Virus record (IMG/VR): IMGVR_UViG_3300024308_000018
Coordinates: 1 to 64,000 of that record
Length of the DNA: 64,000 nucleotides
Source: a virus
Strand: one strand, 5' to 3'
The notes beneath the pieces are model-generated. The model searched no databases. It had not been told where the DNA came from and saw nothing but the letters and a program-made list of their open reading frames with translations. Within the stretch, counting starts at the first letter, position 1, and each line of letters opens with the position of its first letter. Made by a program: the position numbers and the translations under genes. Below are positions 25,179 through 31,466 of the stretch, piece by piece.

Positions 25179-26018
25179 TTACAGCGCGTTCAGGGAGCCG
25201 ATATAGAGAACCTTATACAGCTTGCCAGTGGCCTTGTCGGTGACGACCTTCTCAACCAAGTTGCAATTGACGCCGTGACTGCGGTAGTGAGCAGCAATGT
25301 TGCTCGGACGTGCGACGCCCGTGGCGCTGTACTGAGTTGCACTGCCGAGGTTGATGCCACACACGCGGCACTTGGCGAACCCACGGAACTCAACAGCTTT
25401 GACTGACTTGAAGGCAATGGTCGGTGCCGAGCCCATCATGGCGAACAGGTCAGAGCGCGGAATCGTACCGTATAGGGTCTTGACCTTGCGAGTGACTGGG
25501 CCGTAGGCGAACGGCCAGAACATGAGGTGCGTGCCAGTATCGGTCTTCACTTCCTTGATAGCCAGCAACGCGGTGCCGAGCGCAATCACTTTCTTGGCGA
25601 GCGCCGTGCCATACTTGGCGGTGACTTCGGCGCGCTGCTCCTTGGTCAACTTGGCTGGGGCCTTCGCCTTGAACTTGATTTGCTTGCGCGCCTGTTCAGA
25701 TCCGGCCTTGGGGCCTATGGCCGCGAGCTTGGCTTTCAGCATATCGCCGCGCTTGGAGGCAGTCGTGCTTTGGGTGGAAGTAAGTCGGGCACCTACGCGA
25801 GGGGCGGGAAATTCCAGAAGCATTTTGCCGTCGTGTTTGACGAACACGTGGCCGCCTTGCTGGTCGTAAGTGATCACAACGTTATCGCCAGATGCAGTGT
25901 ACTTGGTGCCTCGCTTGGATGTTTTGATTCCAGACAGGCCAGCACGCTGTGCAATGATGCGCGCGAACAACTCGGGAGGGGTAGGCAGGTTGGCTGAGAT
26001 TGACAGTTGAATTTTCAT
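25179..26018 (-). CDS. Tagged protein with C2H2-like zinc finger
   Basis: 279 residues from the ATG at 26018. The start, MKIQLSISANLPTPPE, belongs to the tag shared in this operon. The middle is basic (Lys/Ala/Gln-rich, ~80-130). Near the C-terminus 'KCRVCGINLGSATQYS' followed by 'NIAAHYRSHGVNC' gives C-x2-C ... H-x3-H, consistent with a zinc-finger-like fold. A nucleic-acid-binding effector is a reasonable guess. No homologue is recognised. Confidence 0.8.
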   Translation of the reverse strand: MKIQLSISANLPTPPELFARIIAQRAGLSGIKTSKRGTKYTASGDNVVITYDQQGGHVFVKHDGKMLLEFPAPRVGARLTSTQSTTASKRGDMLKAKLAAIGPKAGSEQARKQIKFKAKAPAKLTKEQRAEVTAKYGTALAKKVIALGTALLAIKEVKTDTGTHLMFWPFAYGPVTRKVKTLYGTIPRSDLFAMMGSAPTIAFKSVKAVEFRGFAKCRVCGINLGSATQYSATGVARPSNIAAHYRSHGVNCNLVEKVVTDKATGKLYKVLYIGSLNAL

Positions 26019-26027
26019 GACAGATCC

Positions 26028-26456
26028 TTACCAGTCGTCGGCGACTGCTGGGCTATCTTGGCGGCGACGTTCGTCAAACTTGCGGCGGTCGGCTTCGCGT
26101 CGGTTGATGATGTACTCGGCGTAGTCATGCGCAGTACGCAGACCGAACTTCTTCATCTCAAGCAAGAGACGGTCGAGGCGCGTGCGATCCTTCATCATGC
26201 GAGAGCCCGCAGCACGTGACGCATTCTGGAACGCGGCAGACAGCTGACGTTCGAGGTCTTCGGCGTAACGTAGGTAACCGAGGAATCGCTTGTCGATTCC
26301 CTTGACGTCGTAGATCGCATCGTAGGTGTCGAACTCGGGGTCAGCAGTCAGGCGCAGCACGTGAAGCGCGGAACTCAGAATAGTCTCAAGTCCACGGCCA
26401 CTGTCGCCATACTTTGGGGCGGGTGCCTGTTTGTCCACCGCTTCTTCGATAGACAA
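26028..26456 (-). CDS. Small charged protein overlapping ART-like gene
   Basis: Up to 142 residues, but the only start that gives the full length is a TTG at 26456, so the true start is uncertain. It overlaps the upstream gene by up to 71 bases in a different frame. The sequence is helical and charged (LRYAEDLERQLSAAFQNASR, EYIINRREADRRKFDERRRQ) and ends in ADDW. It lacks the MKIQLS tag of its neighbours, so it may be a partner or immunity-type protein, or the product of a frameshift-linked extension of the gene upstream. Confidence 0.55.
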   Translation of the reverse strand: MSIEEAVDKQAPAPKYGDSGRGLETILSSALHVLRLTADPEFDTYDAIYDVKGIDKRFLGYLRYAEDLERQLSAAFQNASRAAGSRMMKDRTRLDRLLLEMKKFGLRTAHDYAEYIINRREADRRKFDERRRQDSPAVADDW

Positions 26457-26904
26457 GCGGCCCTTCCCTGCCGATCACGTGGTCGTAACCAGCGGCCTTG
26501 AGCATGTCGACGATGCTCTTGTCCTCCATGTACCACGCCCAGACTTTCTTGAACTTGCCAGTGTCCTTTTCAGTCATATCGAACAACTGATCCATTACGT
26601 TGCGATACTGCGCTTTGGTCATAGAGCCGCTGTTCGCTCTGTTATTCACGGCGGTCTTGATGCGGTCGAGTACGTCGGCTCGCTTTACCTCCGTGTCGAA
26701 CGTGCGGAAGCCGAAGTTGAACCCGTGGTTGACGTTCACGGAGAAGCGCATCAGGTGGCGCGGGTCACCAGCGTAACGCATTGCGTACTGACGATCAGTT
26801 GTGAGCCACACGATATGCGAGCGGTCATGAACGGCTTGGTCAAACGCAACTTGCAGGCCACGGTAATAAATCCTGTGGCCCGATAGTGAGAGTTGGATTT
26901 GCAT
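26386..26904 (-). CDS. Tagged ADP-ribosyltransferase-like protein 2
   Basis: 172 residues from the ATG at 26904. It starts MQIQLSLSGHRIYYRG, carrying the operon tag fused almost directly to an ART-like first strand ('IYYRG'). 'IVWLTTDRQYAMRYAG' follows, matching the second conserved strand-helix of ADP-ribosyltransferases ('h.hT.d...A..YA'), and 'AAGYDHVIGREGPLVYR' matches the closing 'GYD.h......h.hh' strand. ART enzymes transfer ADP-ribose from NAD+ to proteins or nucleic acids; phages use them to reprogram the host. Catalytic residues cannot be fixed by eye. A 71-base overlap with the downstream frame makes the exact C-terminus worth checking. Confidence 0.6.
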   Translation of the reverse strand: MQIQLSLSGHRIYYRGLQVAFDQAVHDRSHIVWLTTDRQYAMRYAGDPRHLMRFSVNVNHGFNFGFRTFDTEVKRADVLDRIKTAVNNRANSGSMTKAQYRNVMDQLFDMTEKDTGKFKKVWAWYMEDKSIVDMLKAAGYDHVIGREGPLVYRRSGGQTGTRPKVWRQWPWT

Positions 26905-26913
26905 CTTGGTTCC

Positions 26914-27630
26914 CTAGTCGGTGATGTCGGCAACGCGACGGTAACGTCCACTGTTACCTACAGCGGATTTGATCTGCAACGGAGAGAACACGACGTACAC
27001 GTCGCCTCCCGGTCGCCGGGCAACGACACCATCGTATCCGGTAGCCGCAGCGAAAATCTCTGGGAAGTGTCCAGCGGTAGGCTGCCCCTCGTAGAGGTCG
27101 CTCCACAACATCATCGACGCGTGAATCAGATCGTGTCCGATGTAGTTCTCGGCGTATTCGTGGATACTGCGTTGCATGCCCTGAAATTCCACGTCGTAGT
27201 TGTCGCGGATGAAGCGTTCAAGGTTGCGGCGGCCGAGGCCAGTCAACATCTTGCTTACTTGCGTGCGGGTAATCTTCGGCTGGCGGTAGAAGTCGATGGG
27301 CTTCTTGATGCGCAGGTACACGGGCATGACGTTACTGCTCTCAGGGTCAGTGCCGTCCTTTCCCGTAACGCGGTCAATCTTGTTGCGCGTGTAGGTGTTC
27401 GCCATCTCTGGCGCGCTTGTGAAGTAGTAGCCAATCCCGTACTGGTCAACGCCGGAGCCGATGTACTTGGGGTCGAACTGCTTGAATTCTTTGGGAGTGC
27501 CATGGTAACAACGCAGAGGCGCACCAGACTTGTCGCGAACCACACTTTTGCCGAACCAACGTTCGAACTTTGCAAGTTCTGCGGAGGTCAATGCCGAATA
27601 CGCTTTCGACATTGAAAGTTGGATTTTCAT
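26914..27630 (-). CDS. Tagged ADP-ribosyltransferase (ART-PolyVal-like)
   Basis: 238 residues from the ATG at 27630, first gene of the operon. After the tag MKIQLSMSKAYSALTSAE, the ART-PolyVal pattern is clear: 'LRCYHGTPKEFKQFD' (first strand, His), 'GIGYYFTSAPEMANTYT' (Tyr), 'VMPVYLRIKKPIDF', and at the end 'GYDGVVARRPGGDVYVVFSPLQIKSAVGN'. This family occurs in polyvalent proteins of phages and conjugative elements, thought to be delivered with the DNA into a new host. It probably modifies host targets with ADP-ribose. Target unknown. Confidence 0.75.
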   Translation of the reverse strand: MKIQLSMSKAYSALTSAELAKFERWFGKSVVRDKSGAPLRCYHGTPKEFKQFDPKYIGSGVDQYGIGYYFTSAPEMANTYTRNKIDRVTGKDGTDPESSNVMPVYLRIKKPIDFYRQPKITRTQVSKMLTGLGRRNLERFIRDNYDVEFQGMQRSIHEYAENYIGHDLIHASMMLWSDLYEGQPTAGHFPEIFAAATGYDGVVARRPGGDVYVVFSPLQIKSAVGNSGRYRRVADITD

Positions 27631-27657
27631 CGCGATACCTCTTGGTGAATGTAGAGC

Positions 27658-27673
27658 AAAATTAGCGACGGAA
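27658..27673 (-). promoter_or_regulatory. Candidate phage promoter element (P2)
   Basis: Minus strand TTTCCGTCGCTAATTT, immediately downstream of the terminator at 27679-27706 and 27 bases before the first start codon of the tagged-effector operon. Shares CGCTAATTT with P1. Confidence 0.45.
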
Positions 27674-27678
27674 ACGCG

Positions 27679-27706
27679 AAAGGGGCAGGCAAATGCCCAC
27701 CCCCTT
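27679..27706 (-). terminator. Probable intrinsic terminator
   Basis: Minus strand AAGGGG..GGGC-ATTT-GCC..CCCCTTT, an imperfect but GC-rich stem-loop followed by TTT. It lies 23 bases after the small gene at 27730-27870. Confidence 0.65.
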
Positions 27707-27729
27707 CTACAGGTTGCCTTGTTCGTCGG

Positions 27730-27870
27730 TTAGTGCGACCAGAATTCGCATGCAATACCTGCAAGAGCAACGTGCGTGCTCCTACCGCCGGAAGCGTTGG
27801 AATCTGTCCAACTCAGGTCTAGGTGTGCACCAAGGCTAATGCACGCTAAACAAATCAGGAACCAGATCAC
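27730..27870 (-). CDS. 46-residue membrane or lipoprotein-like peptide
   Basis: A short open frame with a GTG start at 27870 whose GTGA overlaps the TGA stop of the exonuclease gene, and a TAA stop at 27730, 23 bases before a terminator. The product begins MIWFLICLACISLGAHLDLSW, one hydrophobic segment of about 14 residues with an 'LICLAC'-like lipobox, then a short polar tail ending CEFWSH. The stop-start overlap and terminator placement support a real gene, but the start codon is weak and no family is known. It could be a small membrane protein acting at the host envelope. Confidence 0.5.
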   Translation of the reverse strand: MIWFLICLACISLGAHLDLSWTDSNASGGRSTHVALAGIACEFWSH

Positions 27871-29030
27871 TCAGCGTCGTCGCCGCCGAGGATGGATTCA
27901 GCGAACTGACGAGCCGCGCTACCGTTGAGGGTAGGCAGGATCAGCAGTGCGTCGTACAGGGAATCGAACTCGCCGACGTGACGGCCACCGGAGGCACGCA
28001 ACGCCAACGCAGTTTGCTTGTTACCCAGACCGTTGTAGAGGTTGGATTTGCCTTGGTCGTTGTACGCCAACTGGGCGAACTGGTTGGCGGCAGTGCGGCG
28101 TTGAGTTGCAGCGTTTTTGTAGGCCATGTCCAAATGCTCTTTGGTTGCCTGTGGGTTGCCGCTGGCCGCCAACAGACCAGAACGGTAGCCGTCGAGGTAC
28201 GAACGGATTTCGGTGACGGAACGGAAGAACCAGATGGTTCGGAATTCGGCACCTGTGTCTGGATCCGGAATGTTGGCGAACGCGGTTTCCGGAGTAGCGG
28301 CGGGCCGGATGTCCAGTACCTGCTGGAACAGGGTTTCCAGCGCAGCGGCATCGTACTGCGAACCGCGTACCACGAAACGCACGCTCTTCATCACGGTCTC
28401 TGCATCTTCCAGAGTGAGACCTTCGACGGCTTCACTGAGGCGGTGGATCACGAAGTGGCGAATGCTGTCCAGCGTGTCACCCAGACAGTGCTTATGCGAA
28501 TAGCGCGGTGCACTGGCGGCAGCATGAGCTTGCGGGGAGGCATTGGCCCACCACGCCTGAGTGGACTTGGATACGGTACGGCCGTAACGGCGGATCTGGG
28601 CGTCGACGTCGAAGTTCCAGCTGCGGACAACTACGCTCGGGGAAACAACGGAGTCACCGCAGAGATCCGAATCGTCGTTTGGGCCACGGGCGCGTTCACG
28701 GTGAGATTCCAGCGCGGACTCCGCAACGGCGTCGACCAGATCGGACGGCATGGCGCGGGAGGCGTCCATGTAGATGGCACCGAGGCTGGCGATTGCGGTG
28801 GAGGCCAGCACGTCCATACCTTCGATGTCCAGCAGGATCACGGGGGACGGCAGGATCTCGGAAGAGCTGCGACGAGTCGGCAACGCGTGCGCTTCGGCTA
28901 CGCTGTTCAACAGCGCTTCGCGCGTGCTGACTTCGGTCACGACTTCGGGCTCGGGTGCCTGATTGGCTTTCGGTGCACTCTTTTTCGCAGTGGGCTTCTG
29001 CCCATCGACGTTTACTTTCTTTGCAGTCAT
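27867..29030 (-). CDS. DexA-like 3'-5' exonuclease (DnaQ fold)
   Basis: 387 residues from the ATG at 29030, with AAGGA seven bases upstream; a longer TTG version is unlikely. The first ~60 residues are a disordered Lys/Ala/Pro-rich leader. The exonuclease fold follows: motif I 'VILLDIEGMDVLASTAIASLGAIYMD' (D-x-E), 'VSKSTQAWWANASPQA' (the 'T..WW...S.EA' block of DexA/Rv2179c-type enzymes), and motif II 'RFVVRGSQYDAAALETLF'. The third acidic motif is less clear. Such enzymes degrade single-stranded DNA or RNA 3' to 5'. In T4, DexA contributes to host-genome breakdown. The ~150 C-terminal residues are extra. Confidence 0.7.
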   Translation of the reverse strand: MTAKKVNVDGQKPTAKKSAPKANQAPEPEVVTEVSTREALLNSVAEAHALPTRRSSSEILPSPVILLDIEGMDVLASTAIASLGAIYMDASRAMPSDLVDAVAESALESHRERARGPNDDSDLCGDSVVSPSVVVRSWNFDVDAQIRRYGRTVSKSTQAWWANASPQAHAAASAPRYSHKHCLGDTLDSIRHFVIHRLSEAVEGLTLEDAETVMKSVRFVVRGSQYDAAALETLFQQVLDIRPAATPETAFANIPDPDTGAEFRTIWFFRSVTEIRSYLDGYRSGLLAASGNPQATKEHLDMAYKNAATQRRTAANQFAQLAYNDQGKSNLYNGLGNKQTALALRASGGRHVGEFDSLYDALLILPTLNGSAARQFAESILGGDDAE

Positions 29031-29055
29031 TTCTATTTCCTTGTTACATGATCCA

Positions 29056-29069
29056 AACCCATCTGGGTT
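29056..29069. repeat. Inverted repeat upstream of exonuclease gene
   Basis: AACCCA-TC-TGGGTT, two perfect 6-base arms, located 26 bases upstream of the ATG at 29030. Could be an operator or a leader hairpin. Confidence 0.45.
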
Positions 29070-29075
29070 CAATGA

Positions 29076-29102
29076 ATTGGCCGAAGGCTGGCCCCGGCCA
29101 AT
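29076..29102 (-). terminator. Weak hairpin after methyltransferase gene
   Basis: ATTGGCC (29076-29082) pairs with GGCCAAT (29096-29102) around a GC-rich loop. It has no U-tract, so termination may be partial, leaving the exonuclease gene partly linked to the upstream operon. Confidence 0.4.
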
Positions 29103-29113
29103 AGTAGGCAGAC

Positions 29114-29989
29114 CTAGAAGCGGTCGACGTCGTTACCAAGCACCGTAATGTGCGGACGGCGCTGTCGGGCAAACAACTCGACGGTCGGATACTTCTTGAG
29201 GTCATATAGACGGTTTACAGATTTGTAGAACGCTTCAGGCTTCTGACTGTGCTCACGCAACGCTTCGTAGATAACCTGCTTGACGTTGTTGTTGAAGCGC
29301 GGAATGCGCTTGCCGCGAACACCAATCAACACGAACTCGCTGTTGCTGCGGGTGTAGTGACCGCCGCCCATGAAGTCGATGTCGGTTTGCAGCTTGTTGC
29401 GCTTGACCCACACGAACGCGTTGGTCTTGTACTTGAAGCCCCACGCGCGCATTACGGCTTTCGCTTCATCCAGCAGCGGCCACGTTCCCCAGAGAAGAAG
29501 CACGGCATCTTTTGCCACAATGCTGTTCACATCGAGGTTCTTGATGTCGCGCAACTTCATGACCGGATACTTGAACTCGGCACCCCGCTCGCCAGCTGCC
29601 GCCTTGTCCTCGTACTCCCACGGAGGATCCGCGATTACGATGTTGAACTTCTTGCCTTTGCGAGCCAGCTTCTTGACTTGCTGGTGAATCGGCGACGCCT
29701 TCTCGTCGAAGGGCACGAACTTCTCGCGGCGAGTTTTCATCTGAGATGCGCAACCGTCAGCAATGATGTTCGCCACGGCGTGCAGCACCTTGCGCGGATT
29801 CGGCTCATTCTCCTGATAACGCAACTGGCGCAGAAGACGACGCATCGAGTCCTCTGTCCGGTTCGTTGGTTCGAGCAGCTGGTTGATGATCAAGGCCAAG
29901 TCGCATTCCGCATCAGTGGCAATGCCAATAACGCGGTTATCAACGTTCAGTGAGCCGAGCGTCCCATTCGTGTTACGCTCTATAATCAC
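29114..29989 (-). CDS. MT-A70-family DNA adenine methyltransferase
   Basis: 291 residues from a GTG at 29989 (GTGA overlaps the previous stop; AAGGGG lies eight bases upstream). The catalytic motif DPPW is at residues 121-124 in 'FNIVIADPPWEYEDK'; downstream 'AVLLLWGTWPLLDEAKAVMRAWGFKYKTNAFVWVK' (quoted in part) and 'NSEFVLIGVRGK' match MT-A70 enzymes, which methylate N6 of adenine. The first ~110 residues are a separate helical region. No restriction enzyme is adjacent, so it is an orphan methylase, perhaps protecting phage DNA or marking it for replication or packaging. Confidence 0.85.
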   Translation of the reverse strand: MIIERNTNGTLGSLNVDNRVIGIATDAECDLALIINQLLEPTNRTEDSMRRLLRQLRYQENEPNPRKVLHAVANIIADGCASQMKTRREKFVPFDEKASPIHQQVKKLARKGKKFNIVIADPPWEYEDKAAAGERGAEFKYPVMKLRDIKNLDVNSIVAKDAVLLLWGTWPLLDEAKAVMRAWGFKYKTNAFVWVKRNKLQTDIDFMGGGHYTRSNSEFVLIGVRGKRIPRFNNNVKQVIYEALREHSQKPEAFYKSVNRLYDLKKYPTVELFARQRRPHITVLGNDVDRF

Positions 29990-30177
29990 TTGATCAGCCC
30001 CTTGATTTCCAAGGCCGCCAGCTCCTTGATTTCAGCCGGAGCGTCAATCTTCTTCAGAGCCTTGCGCAGCCAGCTGAGGTTGCCGCCACTTGCGTCAATC
30101 TTGCGGCGGAAGGATGGAAAGTCGTGGGTGTCAGCTTCCTTGGCAAGCCACGCATTGAGTTGATCCAACTTGCTCAT
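29986..30177 (-). CDS. Small helical protein
   Basis: 63 residues from the ATG at 30177, six bases after AAGGA. Predicted helical, with LNAWLAKEADTHDF and ALKKIDAPAEIKELAALEIKGLIK. Its stop overlaps the methyltransferase start. May be a partner of one of its neighbours. No family recognised. Confidence 0.65.
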   Translation of the reverse strand: MSKLDQLNAWLAKEADTHDFPSFRRKIDASGGNLSWLRKALKKIDAPAEIKELAALEIKGLIK

Positions 30178-30186
30178 AGAGGTTCC

Positions 30187-30846
30187 TTACATGAAGAGGT
30201 GGTACTGTTCAAGGTTGCCATCCTTGCGCAGGGCAGCCAGCATGGTTTGCGCCCACATGGATTGCAGAGGCACGTGATAGTGGTGAGCGAGCACCACACG
30301 CTGCAACATCTCGCCACTGCGATAATGGGTGTAGGCATCCGGCAGGTTAACGTCTCCGCTTACTTGCACGCCGCCCAGCACAGGCACGTACCAATCAGCT
30401 GGCTTGTCCGCGAGCATGAGGGCGTACAGGGCATAAGCTGGTTCTACGCAAGCACCGTGCGATGCGTACTTGAGCAGGTCGGCCGCGAACAACTCAAGCG
30501 CATCCGGTGCGAACGTCCGCAACGCAGAGCGTGACACATTGAAGTGCGGATTACGATCAACGACTTCCGCCAGCGTTGAGATAAGCTGACCGCTGAGAGG
30601 GCGCAACGCGTCGCACACCTTGGCGATGAAGTGGGTGCGGAACTCTTCGGTAGTGAAGGCACGCAGGAACAGTCCGTACTGCTGGGTACGGTCGGCGCGC
30701 ACGTACACGTCTTCCGGTTTGGAGAAGAGGCCCTTCTTACGCGGCGGGTTGAAAATCCGCATCTTGTGGTCAGGGCCGAAAGACAGCTGGCCGCGAACGA
30801 GGTTCGCTTCAACGCGCTGCCAGCAACGCAGCTTGAGATTGATCAT
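30187..30846 (-). CDS. Unknown protein in replication operon
   Basis: 219 residues; the ATG at 30846 overlaps the previous stop (ATGA). The N-terminus is basic (NPPRKKGLFSKPEDVYVRADR), the rest mainly helical, including a Tyr-rich 'PAYALYALMLADKPADWYVPVLGG' stretch (quoted in part). No motif is recognised. Its place beside a putative loader-like gene and a UvsW-like helicase suggests a DNA-metabolism accessory protein. Confidence 0.7.
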   Translation of the reverse strand: MINLKLRCWQRVEANLVRGQLSFGPDHKMRIFNPPRKKGLFSKPEDVYVRADRTQQYGLFLRAFTTEEFRTHFIAKVCDALRPLSGQLISTLAEVVDRNPHFNVSRSALRTFAPDALELFAADLLKYASHGACVEPAYALYALMLADKPADWYVPVLGGVQVSGDVNLPDAYTHYRSGEMLQRVVLAHHYHVPLQSMWAQTMLAALRKDGNLEQYHLFM

Positions 30847-31466
30847 AGTCCATCCAGTATTGAGACCACAACGGTCTTGCCTTTGAACATCAGCGGGTGA
30901 GTAACAGCGTAACGCAGCCGAGTTGCCGACAGCGTTACGGGGTCAATGGAAGAGCCGCACATTACAACGCGCGGGATACCTGAAAACAATTCGAGGACGT
31001 CGCGCAGTCGCTCCATCTTTTGCGGTGTTGTGTCGTCCGTTATGTTGGAGATGAACAACGCAGTCGGGTTACGCTTACGCAACGCCTCGTAGTCGAGATA
31101 CGAGTTGTAGAGCGTGATCCAGTGCGGACGCCGCTTGCGAATGTCAGGGTTCGGGTGGTTGCGGCCCTCTTCCCAGCAACGCTTCAGCAACTCCGCACCG
31201 AACAACTTGGCACGCACGTCAGTCGGGTAACTGCAAACCATCGCACAGTAGTTGGCGGCCAGCGGATTCTCCAACAACTTCAGCGCGCTCGCTTCCTGCA
31301 TCTCTTGCGACACCGTTGCACGTTGCACGCCGTTGATTGCAGGCTGGAACTCGAAGAAAGAGCCTTCAAGTTCGAAGGCATCCTTTTCGTGATACAGGGT
31401 GCGCGGGTCGGTGCCGAGCTGGTGCAGTACGCTCGCGTAACCGTCAAACTTACCATCGAGGAACAT
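30843..31466 (-). CDS. Unknown protein, loader/AAA-lid-like C-terminus
   Basis: 207 residues; the ATG at 31466 overlaps the helicase stop (TGATG), with AGGAG six bases upstream. The C-terminal part 'PTALFISNITDDTTPQKMERLRDVLELFSGIPRVVMCGSSIDPVTLSATRLRY' (quoted here in pieces) resembles the second half of DnaC/IstB-like P-loop loaders, with the 'DDTT..K...LRD.L....G.PRVVM..S.DP' pattern. A Walker A motif is not visible, so it may be a degenerate loader. Could load the SF2 helicase or polymerase. Confidence 0.6.
   Translation of the reverse strand: MFLDGKFDGYASVLHQLGTDPRTLYHEKDAFELEGSFFEFQPAINGVQRATVSQEMQEASALKLLENPLAANYCAMVCSYPTDVRAKLFGAELLKRCWEEGRNHPNPDIRKRRPHWITLYNSYLDYEALRKRNPTALFISNITDDTTPQKMERLRDVLELFSGIPRVVMCGSSIDPVTLSATRLRYAVTHPLMFKGKTVVVSILDGL

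Noticed and set aside
27707-27866. tRNA or other structured RNA gene in the gap downstream of the exonuclease gene
   Set aside because: No cloverleaf or tRNA arms found; the gap is better explained by the 46-residue frame and the terminator.
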